From positions 248,001-312,000 of the forward strand of contig NZ_WHPF01000001.1 of NCBI RefSeq assembly GCF_013106755.1: a DNA stretch of 64,000 nt, written 5' to 3'. A program made the translations under genes and the position numbers. Of the stretch, positions 26,360-36,400 are shown piece by piece (the first letter of the stretch is position 1; every line of letters starts with the position of its first letter). The DNA comes from Limnovirga soli (GTDB lineage: Bacteria > Bacteroidota > Bacteroidia > Chitinophagales > Chitinophagaceae). The notes below the pieces were generated by a model. The model worked only from the letters and a program-made list of their open reading frames with translations, ran no database searches and had not been told where the DNA came from.

Positions 26360-27199
26360 TTATAATCCTTTAATCAGGTCGTTGGCCTGTTTTACATAAT
26401 CATCGTTTTTGGCAACTGTAGCTACTTCTATGCATTTTTTTGCACTTTCTTTAGCGGCAGCCTTATTGCCCATTGCTTTTTCTACCTTGGCTTTTAACAA
26501 AAACATCCAAAAAGCATTTGCGTTTTCTTCTACCGCCTTGGTTACATATTCCAGGGCTTTGGCATTGTTTTTATCCCAATCAAAATAAAAGTTAGCTGCC
26601 TGCCAATAAGGCTTTTTATCGGTTTGTAAAGCAGCTTCAATTTGGGCTTTAATACGTTCTTTAATTTCGGTGCTAATGGGAATAGAAATAGCATTATTAC
26701 CCCAGGCCAAATTTAATTCGCAACGCTCTGGCTGAATATTGGCAAACTGCATGGTAAAGTTTTCTACTGCAACACCCTCCATTTTTTTAACTGGTACGTT
26801 AAATCTAACTACATCTTCACTTTCCTTATACCCATCGGTACCAGCGTTATTAACACCTTTGTTAATAATTATAGTGCATTCTGTTTTATTGGGAATGGTG
26901 TAAATAACATAAGTACCTGTATCCAGCTTTTTACCACCTATGGTTACATAATCGCTAAAACTAATGCGGGTAGCAGCATTGGCACCTGTACGCCATAATT
27001 TACCCAAAGGGGCCAGATCACTGTTCTCAGCAAATAGGGTGCGGCCCTTAATAGCCGGACGGGAATAAGTTAATACTATTTTACCAATACCAAAATCCTG
27101 CGTAATGGTTTGTGTGGGGCTTGGCGCAGGCATTTGCACCTGGGCAACAGCTATGGCAACAGAAGCAAGAGCAGCCAATAACAACGTTAGTTTTTTCAT
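26360..27199 (-). CDS. Secreted DUF2911 protein with TPR-like tail
   Basis: A 279-residue protein with signal peptide MKKLTLLLAALASVAIAVAQ; a further ATG lies three codons upstream. DUF2911 covers about residues 25-175, with the conserved RTGANAATRI, GTYVIYTIP and RFNVP elements. The last 100 residues are helical and TPR-like (PYWQAANFYFDWDKNNAKAL). DUF2911 proteins are common in Bacteroidota and their role is not established. A second DUF2911 gene lies at 44944 in the copper/redox cluster; it lacks the TPR part. Confidence 0.88.
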   Translation of the reverse strand: MKKLTLLLAALASVAIAVAQVQMPAPSPTQTITQDFGIGKIVLTYSRPAIKGRTLFAENSDLAPLGKLWRTGANAATRISFSDYVTIGGKKLDTGTYVIYTIPNKTECTIIINKGVNNAGTDGYKESEDVVRFNVPVKKMEGVAVENFTMQFANIQPERCELNLAWGNNAISIPISTEIKERIKAQIEAALQTDKKPYWQAANFYFDWDKNNAKALEYVTKAVEENANAFWMFLLKAKVEKAMGNKAAAKESAKKCIEVATVAKNDDYVKQANDLIKGL

Positions 27200-27268
27200 T
27201 GTGTACATTTTTTGTAGTTGCGAAAATACAGGCTAAGTAGCTGTACTGATTATTATTATGGGAAAATA

Positions 27269-28534
27269 TTAAAAAGGGATGGTAACCCGGGCTTTCTTTC
27301 TTTTGGTATTGGCTATCCAGCGTGGGCCTTCTTTTAAAATGGTAATGGCTTTTTTATCCGACGTTTCATCCAGCGATTGTACAATATTAAAGTTAAAAGG
27401 CTTTCCATCTTCATTTACCTGAAACTCAATTTCTACATTGCCCATTACTTTGGGGCCATTATTGGTGCTGTCTAATTTCTGGTGCAATTTTTTGTATACA
27501 TAATCCTGGAAAGACTCCCAGCCACCAGCCGGAAAAGCACTATCAGCAGTAACAGACCGCATACTTGCTTTCTTTTTAGAAGCATAACCCGTTACCACTA
27601 CTTCTGATAAGGATTGATTATCTGGAGCTAATGCTATTTTGTTGGCAGCATTGGCCTGTAACTGCGCCTGTTGCTGACTAAACCCAATAGAGGATATAGT
27701 TACGTACAGGCTGGTATCAGGTGCCTGTATGGTAAAATACCCATCAGCATTGGTAACTGTGGCTTTTTGTCCGGTAGCATTTACCAAAGCATTAGCCACC
27801 GGATTAAGATTGTTATCCAGCACCCTTCCCTTAAAACTAAGCAGGTTGGCAGTTGCACCGGAATCGTATGCTGGCATAGCTGCAGCCGGAATACTATACG
27901 CAGGATTGCCACTTGTAAAAGCCGATTTTGTTTCCAGTGCATCGGTATTATTTGCTTTGGCCACATCATCTGTAGTTGGCTGTTTTGCCGCAAGTGGTGT
28001 GTCAGTGGCTATTGTATAGGGTAACTGTTTATTGGCTAAGGTTTTACTTCGGTTGGCAAGATATTGTGCCGCTTGGTGGTCTTTAGTTATTTGCTGGGCC
28101 AGTAATTGTGCTGTATCTGGTATGGGGGTTGCCACATTGGTGGTGGTATCTATAATTACAGGTGGTACAAAAGCAATGTCCTTATTTTCCGGTGTATTAT
28201 TATTGTCCCACATAAAAAAGCCAGTAAAAGCTATGCCGGCAATTACTGCAATGGCAGCGGCAACTCGCCACCAGCCAATTCCGTTTTTGGTGGGCATGGC
28301 AACCACAACCGCTTGGGTTTGCTTCCCTTGTATATGGGCTGCAATTTCGTTTAGGTGTTTGGCAGCAATAGTAAAATCGGGCACTTCATTAAAGCCTTCT
28401 ATGGCATCGGCCAAAAAAGGATCTTGCAAGGCAGCACGTTCCATGTCGTGCATTTCTTTTGCCGACATGGCGCCCCGCAGATATCGTTCTATATCAGCAG
28501 CAGAATAAATAATATGTTCGGGTTGGTTAGGCAT
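27269..28534 (-). CDS. Putative anti-sigma factor with SusC-like module and TonB-like C-terminus
   Basis: A 421-residue protein. Residues 1-85 are cytosolic and helical (SAADIERYLRGAMSAKEMHDME), as in anti-sigma domains. A membrane segment occupies residues 90-109. A CarboxypepD_reg-like Ig domain covers 233-305 and ends in the plug motif LSEVVVTGYAS (309-319), which is otherwise typical of SusC-type TonB receptors. The end, residues 340-421 (VEIEFQVNEDGKPFN), is like the TonB/energy-transducer C-terminal domain. It starts in an eight-base overlap with the sigma gene, so the pair is coupled. It probably holds the ECF sigma factor in check in response to an envelope signal; the signal is unknown. 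Confidence 0.75.
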   Translation of the reverse strand: MPNQPEHIIYSAADIERYLRGAMSAKEMHDMERAALQDPFLADAIEGFNEVPDFTIAAKHLNEIAAHIQGKQTQAVVVAMPTKNGIGWWRVAAAIAVIAGIAFTGFFMWDNNNTPENKDIAFVPPVIIDTTTNVATPIPDTAQLLAQQITKDHQAAQYLANRSKTLANKQLPYTIATDTPLAAKQPTTDDVAKANNTDALETKSAFTSGNPAYSIPAAAMPAYDSGATANLLSFKGRVLDNNLNPVANALVNATGQKATVTNADGYFTIQAPDTSLYVTISSIGFSQQQAQLQANAANKIALAPDNQSLSEVVVTGYASKKKASMRSVTADSAFPAGGWESFQDYVYKKLHQKLDSTNNGPKVMGNVEIEFQVNEDGKPFNFNIVQSLDETSDKKAITILKEGPRWIANTKRKKARVTIPF

Positions 28535-29096
28535 TTGTTTCCATACAAATTTTCAGGTTTCGCCGGCCATTTTGTATCAGGCTGCGTACTTTATTCCATT
28601 CCATACCTGTTATTGTTACAATCTCGTTGTAGCATTTATTTTCCAGGTAAAACAATTGTATACTTTGTTTTTGTTCTTCGGGCAGCTGTTCTACACAATT
28701 TTCCAGTTTAATAAAATCCTGCTCCCTGTCCAATATGGTATCAAGATGCGCAAAATCGTCTGATTGCATAAGTGTGGGCTGAAATTCTACAGTAATCATT
28801 TTTTTACCCGCCCTTAATTGCATCAGACAGTGGTTTTTAGATAGCACATATAGCCAGCTTTTAAAATTATCTACCTCGTGTTTAGGTAGTTTTTGCACCA
28901 ATTCCTCATAAATATTCATCACAGCGTCCTTAGCTGTTTCGCCATCTTTCAGGTATTTTAAACAGGTACCATATACCAGCTCATAATAGCGCATAAAAAG
29001 GCGTGCCAGAATATCCTGGTCAAAGCTGCGCTTAAATTGTTGCAGCAATGCTTCATCGGTTTCCTGTGCTTGCTCTATGTGCTTAATGGGTAACAA
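28527..29096 (-). CDS. ECF-type RNA polymerase sigma factor
   Basis: A 189-residue sigma-70 family protein. Region 2 is YELVYGTCLKYLKDGETAKDAV and VDNFKSWLYVLSKNHCL; region 4 is LPEEQKQSIQLFYLENKCYNEI followed by the helix-turn-helix. The start codon is TTG, since an in-frame stop lies directly upstream and the next ATG is inside region 2. Its promoter box TACATTTG is 18 bases upstream. It is followed by an overlapping membrane anti-sigma gene and is divergent from a von Willebrand A gene, which may belong to its regulon. Confidence 0.9.
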   Translation of the reverse strand: MLPIKHIEQAQETDEALLQQFKRSFDQDILARLFMRYYELVYGTCLKYLKDGETAKDAVMNIYEELVQKLPKHEVDNFKSWLYVLSKNHCLMQLRAGKKMITVEFQPTLMQSDDFAHLDTILDREQDFIKLENCVEQLPEEQKQSIQLFYLENKCYNEIVTITGMEWNKVRSLIQNGRRNLKICMETNA

Positions 29097-29114
29097 TCAG
29101 TATATATATGTGTA

Positions 29115-29122
29115 CAAATGTA
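29115..29122 (-). promoter_or_regulatory. -7 box of the sigma/anti-sigma operon
   Basis: Minus strand TACATTTG, 18 bases from the TTG start. The -33 element does not fit the 19-base rule. Confidence 0.4.
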
Positions 29123-29172
29123 GGGTAAAAATTACGTGATTCTTTTGCCCGTTATAAGCGCTTCATTTTTAT

Positions 29173-29243
29173 GTTACCAGCTGCAGATGGTAATGGCATC
29201 GCCGCTTGTGTCACTCACTTCCAGGTTCGGAAAATAATGCAGC
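29173..29243 (+). repeat. Interspersed repeat copy 14 (forward, B/C hybrid core)
   Basis: Core CTTGTGTCACTCACTTCCAG then GTTCGG: a type B left half joined to a type C right half. GTTACC arm at 29173. Confidence 0.8.
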
Positions 29244-29349
29244 AGAAAATAAAATAATAAAAAATATCATTCCGCTTATGTAAAAAAATCAATGGCTGCA
29301 TCTGTTCTGTATTGGCCAATAAATTTTATGTATTTCAGGCGGCTTAGGT

Positions 29350-29417
29350 GCTGCCATAATAACCAAACGTAAAAGTGTGCGACGCAAGCGGCGATGCCAT
29401 ATGCGTCATAGCCGGGC
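29350..29417 (-). repeat. Interspersed repeat copy 15 (reverse, A core)
   Basis: GCTGCCATA arm at 29350, core AAAAGTGTGCGACGCAAGCG, GCCGGGC arm ending at 29417. Lies in the divergent gap between the sigma and von Willebrand A genes. Confidence 0.85.
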
Positions 29418-29461
29418 ACACGAGTAGGAATTTTATTACATCAACAAATAAAAACTTTTTT

Positions 29462-31402
29462 ATGAAATATGTATTTGCCGCAACTGCCTTATGCAGTATG
29501 CTTTTACTATCTTTTATTATTGATGCTTCGCGCATTATTACCGGAAAAGTTACCGATGAAAATGGAAACCCTATTGCGGCGGCTACTGTTATTGTAAAAG
29601 GTACTTCAACCGCCACTGTTACCAATATAAACGGCGAGTACAGTATTGTTGTTAACAAAGAAAAAGCTGTACTAGTAATCTCTTATGTTGGATATGAAAG
29701 TAAAGAAATAAAACTAGGTACTCCATTGCAATACAATGTTACTCTAAAGCCCTCACAATCGCCCCTATCAGAGGTTGTAGTGGTAGGTTATGGCACCAGC
29801 ACTGATAAATATACATCCTATTATGCCCCATCAGCAAAAACAAAAACATTAACCGGCCAGCTTGCGGGTGTGCAGGTGCAACAAAATAAAAATAACGGAT
29901 ATTATTATTCACCCAATAACAAGGATAGCTTTAACGACTATTTCAATACACCCAACAACTCCGAAGGCTATGATAAAATAAATGAAAACCCATTTTTACG
30001 GGTAAAAGAAAATCCCCTTTCCACTTTCTCCATTGATGTGGATGCTGCATCGTACAGCAATATTAGAAGGTTTATTAATAACGGCCAATTGCCGCCAATT
30101 GATGCCGTAAGGATTGAAGAGATGATTAATTATTTTTCTTACCAATACCCACAACCAACTGATGATAAACCCTTTGGCATAACAACAGAAATGGCTACCT
30201 GCCCCTGGAATAAAAAACATGCATTGGTAATGGTAGGTTTGCAAGGCAAAAAAGTTGCCACAGAAAACCTGCCTGCATCTAACCTGGTATTTTTAATTGA
30301 TGTTAGCGGCAGTATGAATGACGCCAATAAATTACCACTGGTGCAGGCTTCATTAAAAATGCTGTCCACGCAATTAAGGGCAGAAGACAAAGTGGCCATT
30401 GTAGTGTATGCCGGCAGTGCCGGCCTGGTATTGCCTTCTACAACAGGCGATAATGTAACAGCCATTAAAGATGCCATTGATAAACTAAGCGCCGGTGGAT
30501 CTACAGCTGGTGGTGCGGGTATACAACTGGCATATAAGGTGGCCAAAGATAATTTTGTTAAAGAAGGTAATAACCGCGTAATACTTTGTACCGATGGAGA
30601 TTTTAATGTAGGCCTTAGCAGCGATGATGCCCTGGAAGCACTGATTGAACAGGAAAGAAAATCTGGCGTGTTTTTAACGGTGCTTGGTTTTGGTATGGGT
30701 AATTATCAGGATAGTAAAATGCAAAAACTGGCCGATAAAGGCAATGGCAACCATGCCTATATTGATGGCATTAACGAAGCCAAAAAAGTGCTGATTAACG
30801 AATTTGGCGGTACACTTTTTACCATTGCAAAAGATGTAAAACTGCAAATTGAATTTAACCCTGCCCAGGTAAAAAGTTACCGCCTTATTGGTTACGAAAA
30901 CAGGATGCTGGCCAAAGAAGATTTTAATAACGACCAAAAGGATGCCGGTGAATTAGGCAGCGGCCATACAGTTACCGCATTGTACGAAATTGTACCTGCA
31001 TCCAATAAGGAAGATGATACAGAAACCGTAGATGCGCTCAGGTATCAAACAACGGAAAAAGAAAAAATCAGTACGGCATTTGGCAAGGAGCTAATGAATA
31101 TAAAACTCCGCTACAAAAAACCCGATGAAGATAAAAGTGCTTTAATAGAACACCCGGTAATGGAGCAGTATGGCAATATCGAAAACACCTCAGAAAATTG
31201 CAGGTTTGTTACAGCAGTGGCGGGATTTGGCATGTTATTGCGCAATTCTAATTTTAAAGGCGATGCTGCTTATGATATGATCCTATCCTTGGCACGTAAA
31301 TCAGTAGGTGCTGATGAACAGGGGTATAGAAAAGAGTTTGTTCAAATGGTAGAAAATGCCGCCTTACTTAGTGGCAAAAAAGTAACCGTACTTACAAAAT
31401 AA
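29462..31402 (+). CDS. von Willebrand factor A protein with SusC-like N-terminal module
   Basis: A 646-residue exported protein. The start at 29462 gives a signal peptide; the frame is open further upstream only through repeat copy 15. A CarboxypepD_reg domain covers residues 25-97 and is followed by LSEVVVVGYG (102-111) and LTGQLAGVQV, the opening of a TonB-receptor plug, without any barrel. The VWA domain (about 275-440) keeps the MIDAS motif DVSGS at 280-284. The C-terminal DUF3520-type region reaches the end, as in YfbK-like proteins. It stands divergent to the ECF sigma operon. It probably binds a partner through metal-dependent adhesion in the envelope. Confidence 0.88.
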   Translation: MKYVFAATALCSMLLLSFIIDASRIITGKVTDENGNPIAAATVIVKGTSTATVTNINGEYSIVVNKEKAVLVISYVGYESKEIKLGTPLQYNVTLKPSQSPLSEVVVVGYGTSTDKYTSYYAPSAKTKTLTGQLAGVQVQQNKNNGYYYSPNNKDSFNDYFNTPNNSEGYDKINENPFLRVKENPLSTFSIDVDAASYSNIRRFINNGQLPPIDAVRIEEMINYFSYQYPQPTDDKPFGITTEMATCPWNKKHALVMVGLQGKKVATENLPASNLVFLIDVSGSMNDANKLPLVQASLKMLSTQLRAEDKVAIVVYAGSAGLVLPSTTGDNVTAIKDAIDKLSAGGSTAGGAGIQLAYKVAKDNFVKEGNNRVILCTDGDFNVGLSSDDALEALIEQERKSGVFLTVLGFGMGNYQDSKMQKLADKGNGNHAYIDGINEAKKVLINEFGGTLFTIAKDVKLQIEFNPAQVKSYRLIGYENRMLAKEDFNNDQKDAGELGSGHTVTALYEIVPASNKEDDTETVDALRYQTTEKEKISTAFGKELMNIKLRYKKPDEDKSALIEHPVMEQYGNIENTSENCRFVTAVAGFGMLLRNSNFKGDAAYDMILSLARKSVGADEQGYRKEFVQMVENAALLSGKKVTVLTK

Positions 31403-31404
31403 TT

Positions 31405-31438
31405 AAAATAGCCGCCGCTGCGCGGCGGCTATTTTTTA
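31405..31438. terminator. Bidirectional terminator overlapping the xerD stop
   Basis: AAAATAGCCGCCGC and GCGGCGGCTATTTT form a 14-bp stem with loop TGC and T-runs on both strands. It ends the von Willebrand A gene and, read on the other strand, contains the TAG stop codon of xerD. Confidence 0.85.
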
Positions 31439-32331
31439 AATGCCGGATGATATTCATTTAGCGTAGAACGCAGATAATCCCTGTCTAAATGCGTATAAAT
31501 TTCTGTGGTGGTAATACTTTCGTGGCCCAGCATTTCCTGCACGGCCCTAAGATCGGCGCCACCTTCTACCAAATGCGTGGCAAAAGAATGCCGAAAGGTA
31601 TGTGGTGAAATACTTTTGGTGATGCCTGCTTTTTTTGCCAAATCCTTAATAATGTAAAATATCATAATTCGGCTAAGGGGGCGGCCATGTTTGTTTAAAA
31701 ACAAAATATCCTGATAGCCTTCTTTTAATGGCTGGTGCACCCTTATGCTATCCTTATACAGGTTAATATATTTTATGGCATCGCTGCCAATGGGTACCAG
31801 CCTTTCTTTATTGCCTTTGCCAATAACACGAATAAAACCTACATCCAAATACAGGCAACTTATTTTTAAACCAATTAATTCGCTTACCCGAACACCACAG
31901 CTATACATAGTTTCCAGTATGGCTTTGTTACGGCCGCCATCGGGTTTGCTAAGGTCTATGGCGGCAATCATTTTTTCTATTTCTTCAAAGCTTAAAAAAT
32001 CGGGTAATGCCCTTTTTAACTTAGGGGCTTCCAATAAGGCGGAGGGATCTGCACTTACAATTTGCTCAATAAGACAATACTTATAAAAACTTCTGATGCC
32101 CGAAATGATTCTGGCCTGCGAGGTGGGTGTCATCCCCAACTCTGCCACCGATTGTATAAAGCCCTGTAATACTTTTAATTCAAGGCTTTCGGGGCCAGCA
32201 TGGTTGTTGGTAAGTTGCAGGTATTGGGTAAGTTTATCTACATCATGCAGGTAAGCTTCTACTGAGTTATCGCTAAGCGATCGTTCTAACTGCAGGTAGG
32301 CCTTAAACCCTTTTTTATATGGTTCCCACAT
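31429..32331 (-). CDS. xerD: Tyrosine recombinase XerD
   Basis: A 300-residue site-specific recombinase that resolves chromosome dimers at dif together with XerC and FtsK. The N-terminal SAM-like core-binding domain (YLQLERSLSDNSVEAYLHDV) and the catalytic domain are complete: R in CGVRVSEL, K in GKGNKERLVPI, HxxR in HTFRHSFATHL, H in LGHESITTTEIY and the nucleophile Y in IYTH. Length is that of chromosomal XerC/D and no phage or integron feature lies near it, so it is taken as the housekeeping enzyme. Confidence 0.93.
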   Translation of the reverse strand: MWEPYKKGFKAYLQLERSLSDNSVEAYLHDVDKLTQYLQLTNNHAGPESLELKVLQGFIQSVAELGMTPTSQARIISGIRSFYKYCLIEQIVSADPSALLEAPKLKRALPDFLSFEEIEKMIAAIDLSKPDGGRNKAILETMYSCGVRVSELIGLKISCLYLDVGFIRVIGKGNKERLVPIGSDAIKYINLYKDSIRVHQPLKEGYQDILFLNKHGRPLSRIMIFYIIKDLAKKAGITKSISPHTFRHSFATHLVEGGADLRAVQEMLGHESITTTEIYTHLDRDYLRSTLNEYHPAFKK

Positions 32332-32433
32332 TTTCTTCTGTTGATTTTTTTATACTGCGAACTTTGATGATGAATAAACGCTAAATTCGGGCTTCATAAC
32401 ATCATTCCAAAATTTAGTAACCGCAACAACTGC

Positions 32434-32940
32434 ATGCAACCTGTAAATCTACGTTCATTCAAGCAAAAGGTACGATATCACCAGGCCGCTTTTAAACGCT
32501 TTCTTAAAAAATTAGCTAAAAACCCACCACGTGGTTTAGACCCACTGGCCGCTAAAATTGATAAAGAAGTTTGGCAGGAAACCGATTGTATTAGCTGCGC
32601 CAATTGCTGCAAGGTAATGACACCCACTTTTACCAATAAAGATATTAATCGCATTGCCGCCCATTTTGACATGAAGCCCGCCGAGTTTAAAGATAAATGG
32701 CTGTTCTACGATAAAAAAAGCAAGGACTGGATGAATACCACACAGCCCTGCCAGTTTTTAGACCTAAAAAGTAATATGTGCTCTATTTACGAAGTGCGCC
32801 CTGCCGACTGTGCCGGATTTCCACACCTGGCCAAAAAGAAAATGGTAGATTATGTGCATGTGCACCAGCAAAATATTCAATACTGTCCGGCCACCTATAA
32901 AATGGTAGAAAAGTTAATGGCCTATACAGATGCCAAATAA
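32434..32940 (+). CDS. YkgJ family cysteine-cluster protein
   Basis: A 168-residue cytosolic protein with the cysteine pattern of the UPF0153/YkgJ family: CISCANCCKVM, then QPCQFLD, MCSIYEVRPADCAGFPH and YCPATY, eight cysteines in all. They probably bind a Zn ion or an iron-sulfur cluster; the function of the family is unknown. It is divergent from xerD with about 100 bases between. Repeat copy 16 follows nine bases after the stop. Confidence 0.85.
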   Translation: MQPVNLRSFKQKVRYHQAAFKRFLKKLAKNPPRGLDPLAAKIDKEVWQETDCISCANCCKVMTPTFTNKDINRIAAHFDMKPAEFKDKWLFYDKKSKDWMNTTQPCQFLDLKSNMCSIYEVRPADCAGFPHLAKKKMVDYVHVHQQNIQYCPATYKMVEKLMAYTDAK

Positions 32941-32948
32941 CCGGTATT

Positions 32949-33016
32949 GGCCAGGCAGCAAATCGGGAGGCGGCTTTACTTGCGTCGCACTCTTGTACAG
33001 CAGAATACATTGCAGC
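32949..33016 (+). repeat. Interspersed repeat copy 16 (forward, A core)
   Basis: GCCAGGC arm at 32950, core CTTGCGTCGCACTCTTGTAC at 32979, TGCAGC arm ending at 33016. Confidence 0.85.
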
Positions 33017-33083
33017 TTTACCATTTGCGCATCTGCTTAAGCTCCAAAAATCCAATAACTGGTAATTTTTTTTGTACGCTTCT

Positions 33084-33152
33084 GTTGCCATAAATGAGGA
33101 ACCCTGAAGTGTGCGACGCAAGTACAGTTGCCCAAGGCCTTAAAGCCGGGTA
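33084..33152 (-). repeat. Interspersed repeat copy 17 (reverse, A/C hybrid core)
   Basis: GTTGCCATAAA arm at 33084, core GAACCCTGAAGTGTGCGACG then CAAG, GCCGGG arm ending near 33150. Confidence 0.85.
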
Positions 33153-33403
33153 CATAATGGTTAAAATAAATGGGTAAACAGCGCATATTTATCTTTACCC
33201 ACAGCAAACATTATCGTTAGATTATCCGTATTAATATATGTATACGCACACAATGAGGAAAAACGAGATGGATATTCGGCTTAATTCTTACCTTAATTTA
33301 AGAATAGGTAAACTTAATTGACCAAAATATCGGCAGTATCAGTACAACTAATTAAATTGTAACGCATTTATAAAAAGGTACCCCCACCATTTAAATTTTG
33401 ATT
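33153..33403. other. Leader region of the T9SS lipoprotein gene
   Basis: AT-rich and gene-free. It contains a weak dyad (ATTCTTA / TAAGAAT near 33285-33306) that might be an operator. No full -33/-7 promoter is visible. Confidence 0.3.
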
Positions 33404-36400
33404 ATGAGAAAAATTTCAGCACTATCGAATTACACTGTTCTTGGTTTTTTAATGCTGCTAATATGCATCGGCAATGTTGCCTGCGATAGCGCCGCAGAAA
33501 AAGAACGTGAACTGGCCATGAAGAAAAGAGGCATTACCGAAGAGGAAGAGAATAACGGCAAATATGATAAAGCCGCCGCATTAAAAGATATGTTTAAACA
33601 ATGGGACGATATGCAGCGTGATCCCGTAACAGGAACGGTACCCGTAGAACGATTAACAGCCGCCTATCAACGCACCAAACAATTGTTAAACAGGTCAGCC
33701 ATAAGCAGCTTTACCAATGGGGTAGCTGGTGTAAGCTGGGTTAACCGCGGCCCCAATAATGTGGGTGGCAGAACAAGGGCCATTATGATATCGCCATTGG
33801 ATGCTACCGGTAATACTGGTTTTGCAGGCGGTGTTGGTGGTGGACTTTGGAAAAGCACTAACCTGAAATCTGCTACGCCTACCTGGTCTGCCATAAATGA
33901 TTTTTTACCTAATCTGGCTATTACCTATATCACCTATAGCCCTGCTAATACCAGCATATTTTATGCTGCTACTGGGGAAGGTTTTGGCAATGCAGATGCT
34001 GCAAGAGGTTTAGGTATTTTAAAATCTACCGATGGTGGTACTACCTGGAGCTTTTTATCGGCTACCAATAATTCCAATTACTATTTTGTTAACAAGGTTT
34101 TGGTAAACAGTAATGGGGATTTGTATGCTGCAACCAGCCAGGGTTTATTCCGTTCTCAAAACGCCGGCGCCAGCTTTACACAGGTAATTGCAGGTAATGT
34201 TAGTGATGTAGAAATTGCCAGTAATGGCGTAATTTATGCGGGTAAACAAGGTTCTAATAGTTCCTTATTTCGTTCTACAAACGGCGATGCTGGCAGTTGG
34301 ACAGATTTAATTCTAGCTAAAATTGGTTTGGACTCTAATACCAATAAAACACAACGTGTAGAAGCTGCTGTTTCCCCCAGTGACCCCAACACAGTATATG
34401 CAATGCTCTACCAGGATACTACCAGTTATACACAAGGCGGAAGTTCCTATACTTCAAAAGTGGCTATATATTCAAGTACCGATGGAGGGGCAAGCTTTAC
34501 CAGAGGAAGCAGTCCCAATGATGAGGATACCGGAATTCCGGATCCTGACTTTACCCGGTCTCAGGGCTGGTATGACCTAATTTTAGCTGTAGATCCAGAC
34601 AGAAGTAACGTAATTTATGCAGGGGGTATAGATATTTTCAAATCCGATAATTACGGCCAATCATGGGTTCAATTAACACATTGGTATGGTGGCTTTTCCA
34701 AGCAATACGCTCATGCGGATCAGCATGGAATGACCTTTGAAGGTAAAAAGTCTGACATTATGTATTTTACCAATGATGGTGGTATTTTTCAAACTACAAA
34801 TGCAAAAGATGATATGCCTTCTATTAAGGCAATAAACACTAATTATATTGTAACACAGTTTTATGCCTGCGACTATAATCCTACCAAGGGTAGTAATTAT
34901 TTTTTAGCGGGTGCGCAGGATAATGGTACACAACAATTCACTACTGCAGGCGTAGGTGCCACACAGGCTGCAACAGGTGGAGATGGTGCCTATTGTAATA
35001 TTGACAAGGTAGATCCTACTTATCAGTTTACACAATATGTGTATAATAATTACTATCGGTCCACAGATGGAGGCGCCAGTTTTAATACTGTAAGCTCTGG
35101 AGGACTTGCCAATACCGGACGTTTTATCAATCCGTCTGATTATGATGGCACTACTAAAACCTTATTTGCGGCCACCAATACCGGTAAATATTTACGTTGG
35201 GTAAATGCAACCACTTCCTCTACTTTTCAATCGGTAAGTGTAACGGCTATAACTTCAACAATTTCGGCGGTTACTGTATCTAAAGCAGTAGCAGGTAAGG
35301 TATATTTTGGTTTGGGAAATGGTAAAATAATTTCGGTAAATAAAGCTGCTACAGTAACAGGTACAGCACCTTCAAAAAATTTGGGTACCCCGGTTAGTAA
35401 TGGCTATGTAAATGCTATTTGGGAAAATCCTACTGATAGCACCAACCTTATTGCTATTTATTCCAACTACGGGGTAACCAATATTTGGGAGACCAAAAAT
35501 GCCGGGGCTGCTACCCCCACCTGGACAGCAAAAGACGGCGACCTGGCCGATATGCCGGTATATTGTGTGCTGCCAGATCCAACAAATCCAGCAAACAATG
35601 TATTAATTGGTACTGAGCTGGGTGTGTACAGCACCAGTAATTTTCAGGATGCCAACCCTAACTGGGTACCTACCAGTGCCAATATGGCCTATACAAGGAT
35701 TACCCAACTTAAATTAAGAAGCAGCGATAGCCTGGTATTGGCCTCTACACATGGCCGTGGTTTATTTACCAGCGATGTATTTATGTCTGCAGCTGCTAAT
35801 TTTACCGCTTCTAAAATAGTAACCTACGTTAATAAACCTGTTAGCTTTAGCGATGCCAGTACAAAAGCAAGTTCCTGGCAGTGGGATTATTCCAACGATG
35901 GTTCTTATGAGTCTACCGCACAAAACCCAACCACTTCTTTCTCTACCGCTGGTGTGTACACCGTTAGATTAAGAATAAACGGCAGTGCCGCTTTGGAGAA
36001 AACTATTACTGTAACCGTTTTGCCCAATAAAGCTACCCCTTATGCTTTAGCAGATGGTGGAGATTTTGATAGTAATCCAAACGATTTTGCTGCAGACAAT
36101 ATAGGCACATCTGCATTTAGCCGTGGCAACTCTGTACAAGCCGGTAAAAACGGTACGCATAGTGGTAGTTTTGCCTGGGTAATTGATATAAACAGTGCGC
36201 AATACACACCAAATTCCACCGCCTATTTATACAGCCCCAACTATAACTGTACTGCGCCAGGCACTTATACAGTTAACTTATATGCCAAATACAAAATTGA
36301 AAATACCTGGGATGGTTTCAGGGTAGAATACTCCACCGATAAAGGAGATACCTGGCTGCCATTGGGCACTACGGTTCAAACCAATTGGTATGATTATGAT

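Noticed and set aside
31429-32331. Mobile-element integrase
   Set aside because: Length, motifs and housekeeping neighbours fit chromosomal XerD. No attachment repeats or phage genes are near.
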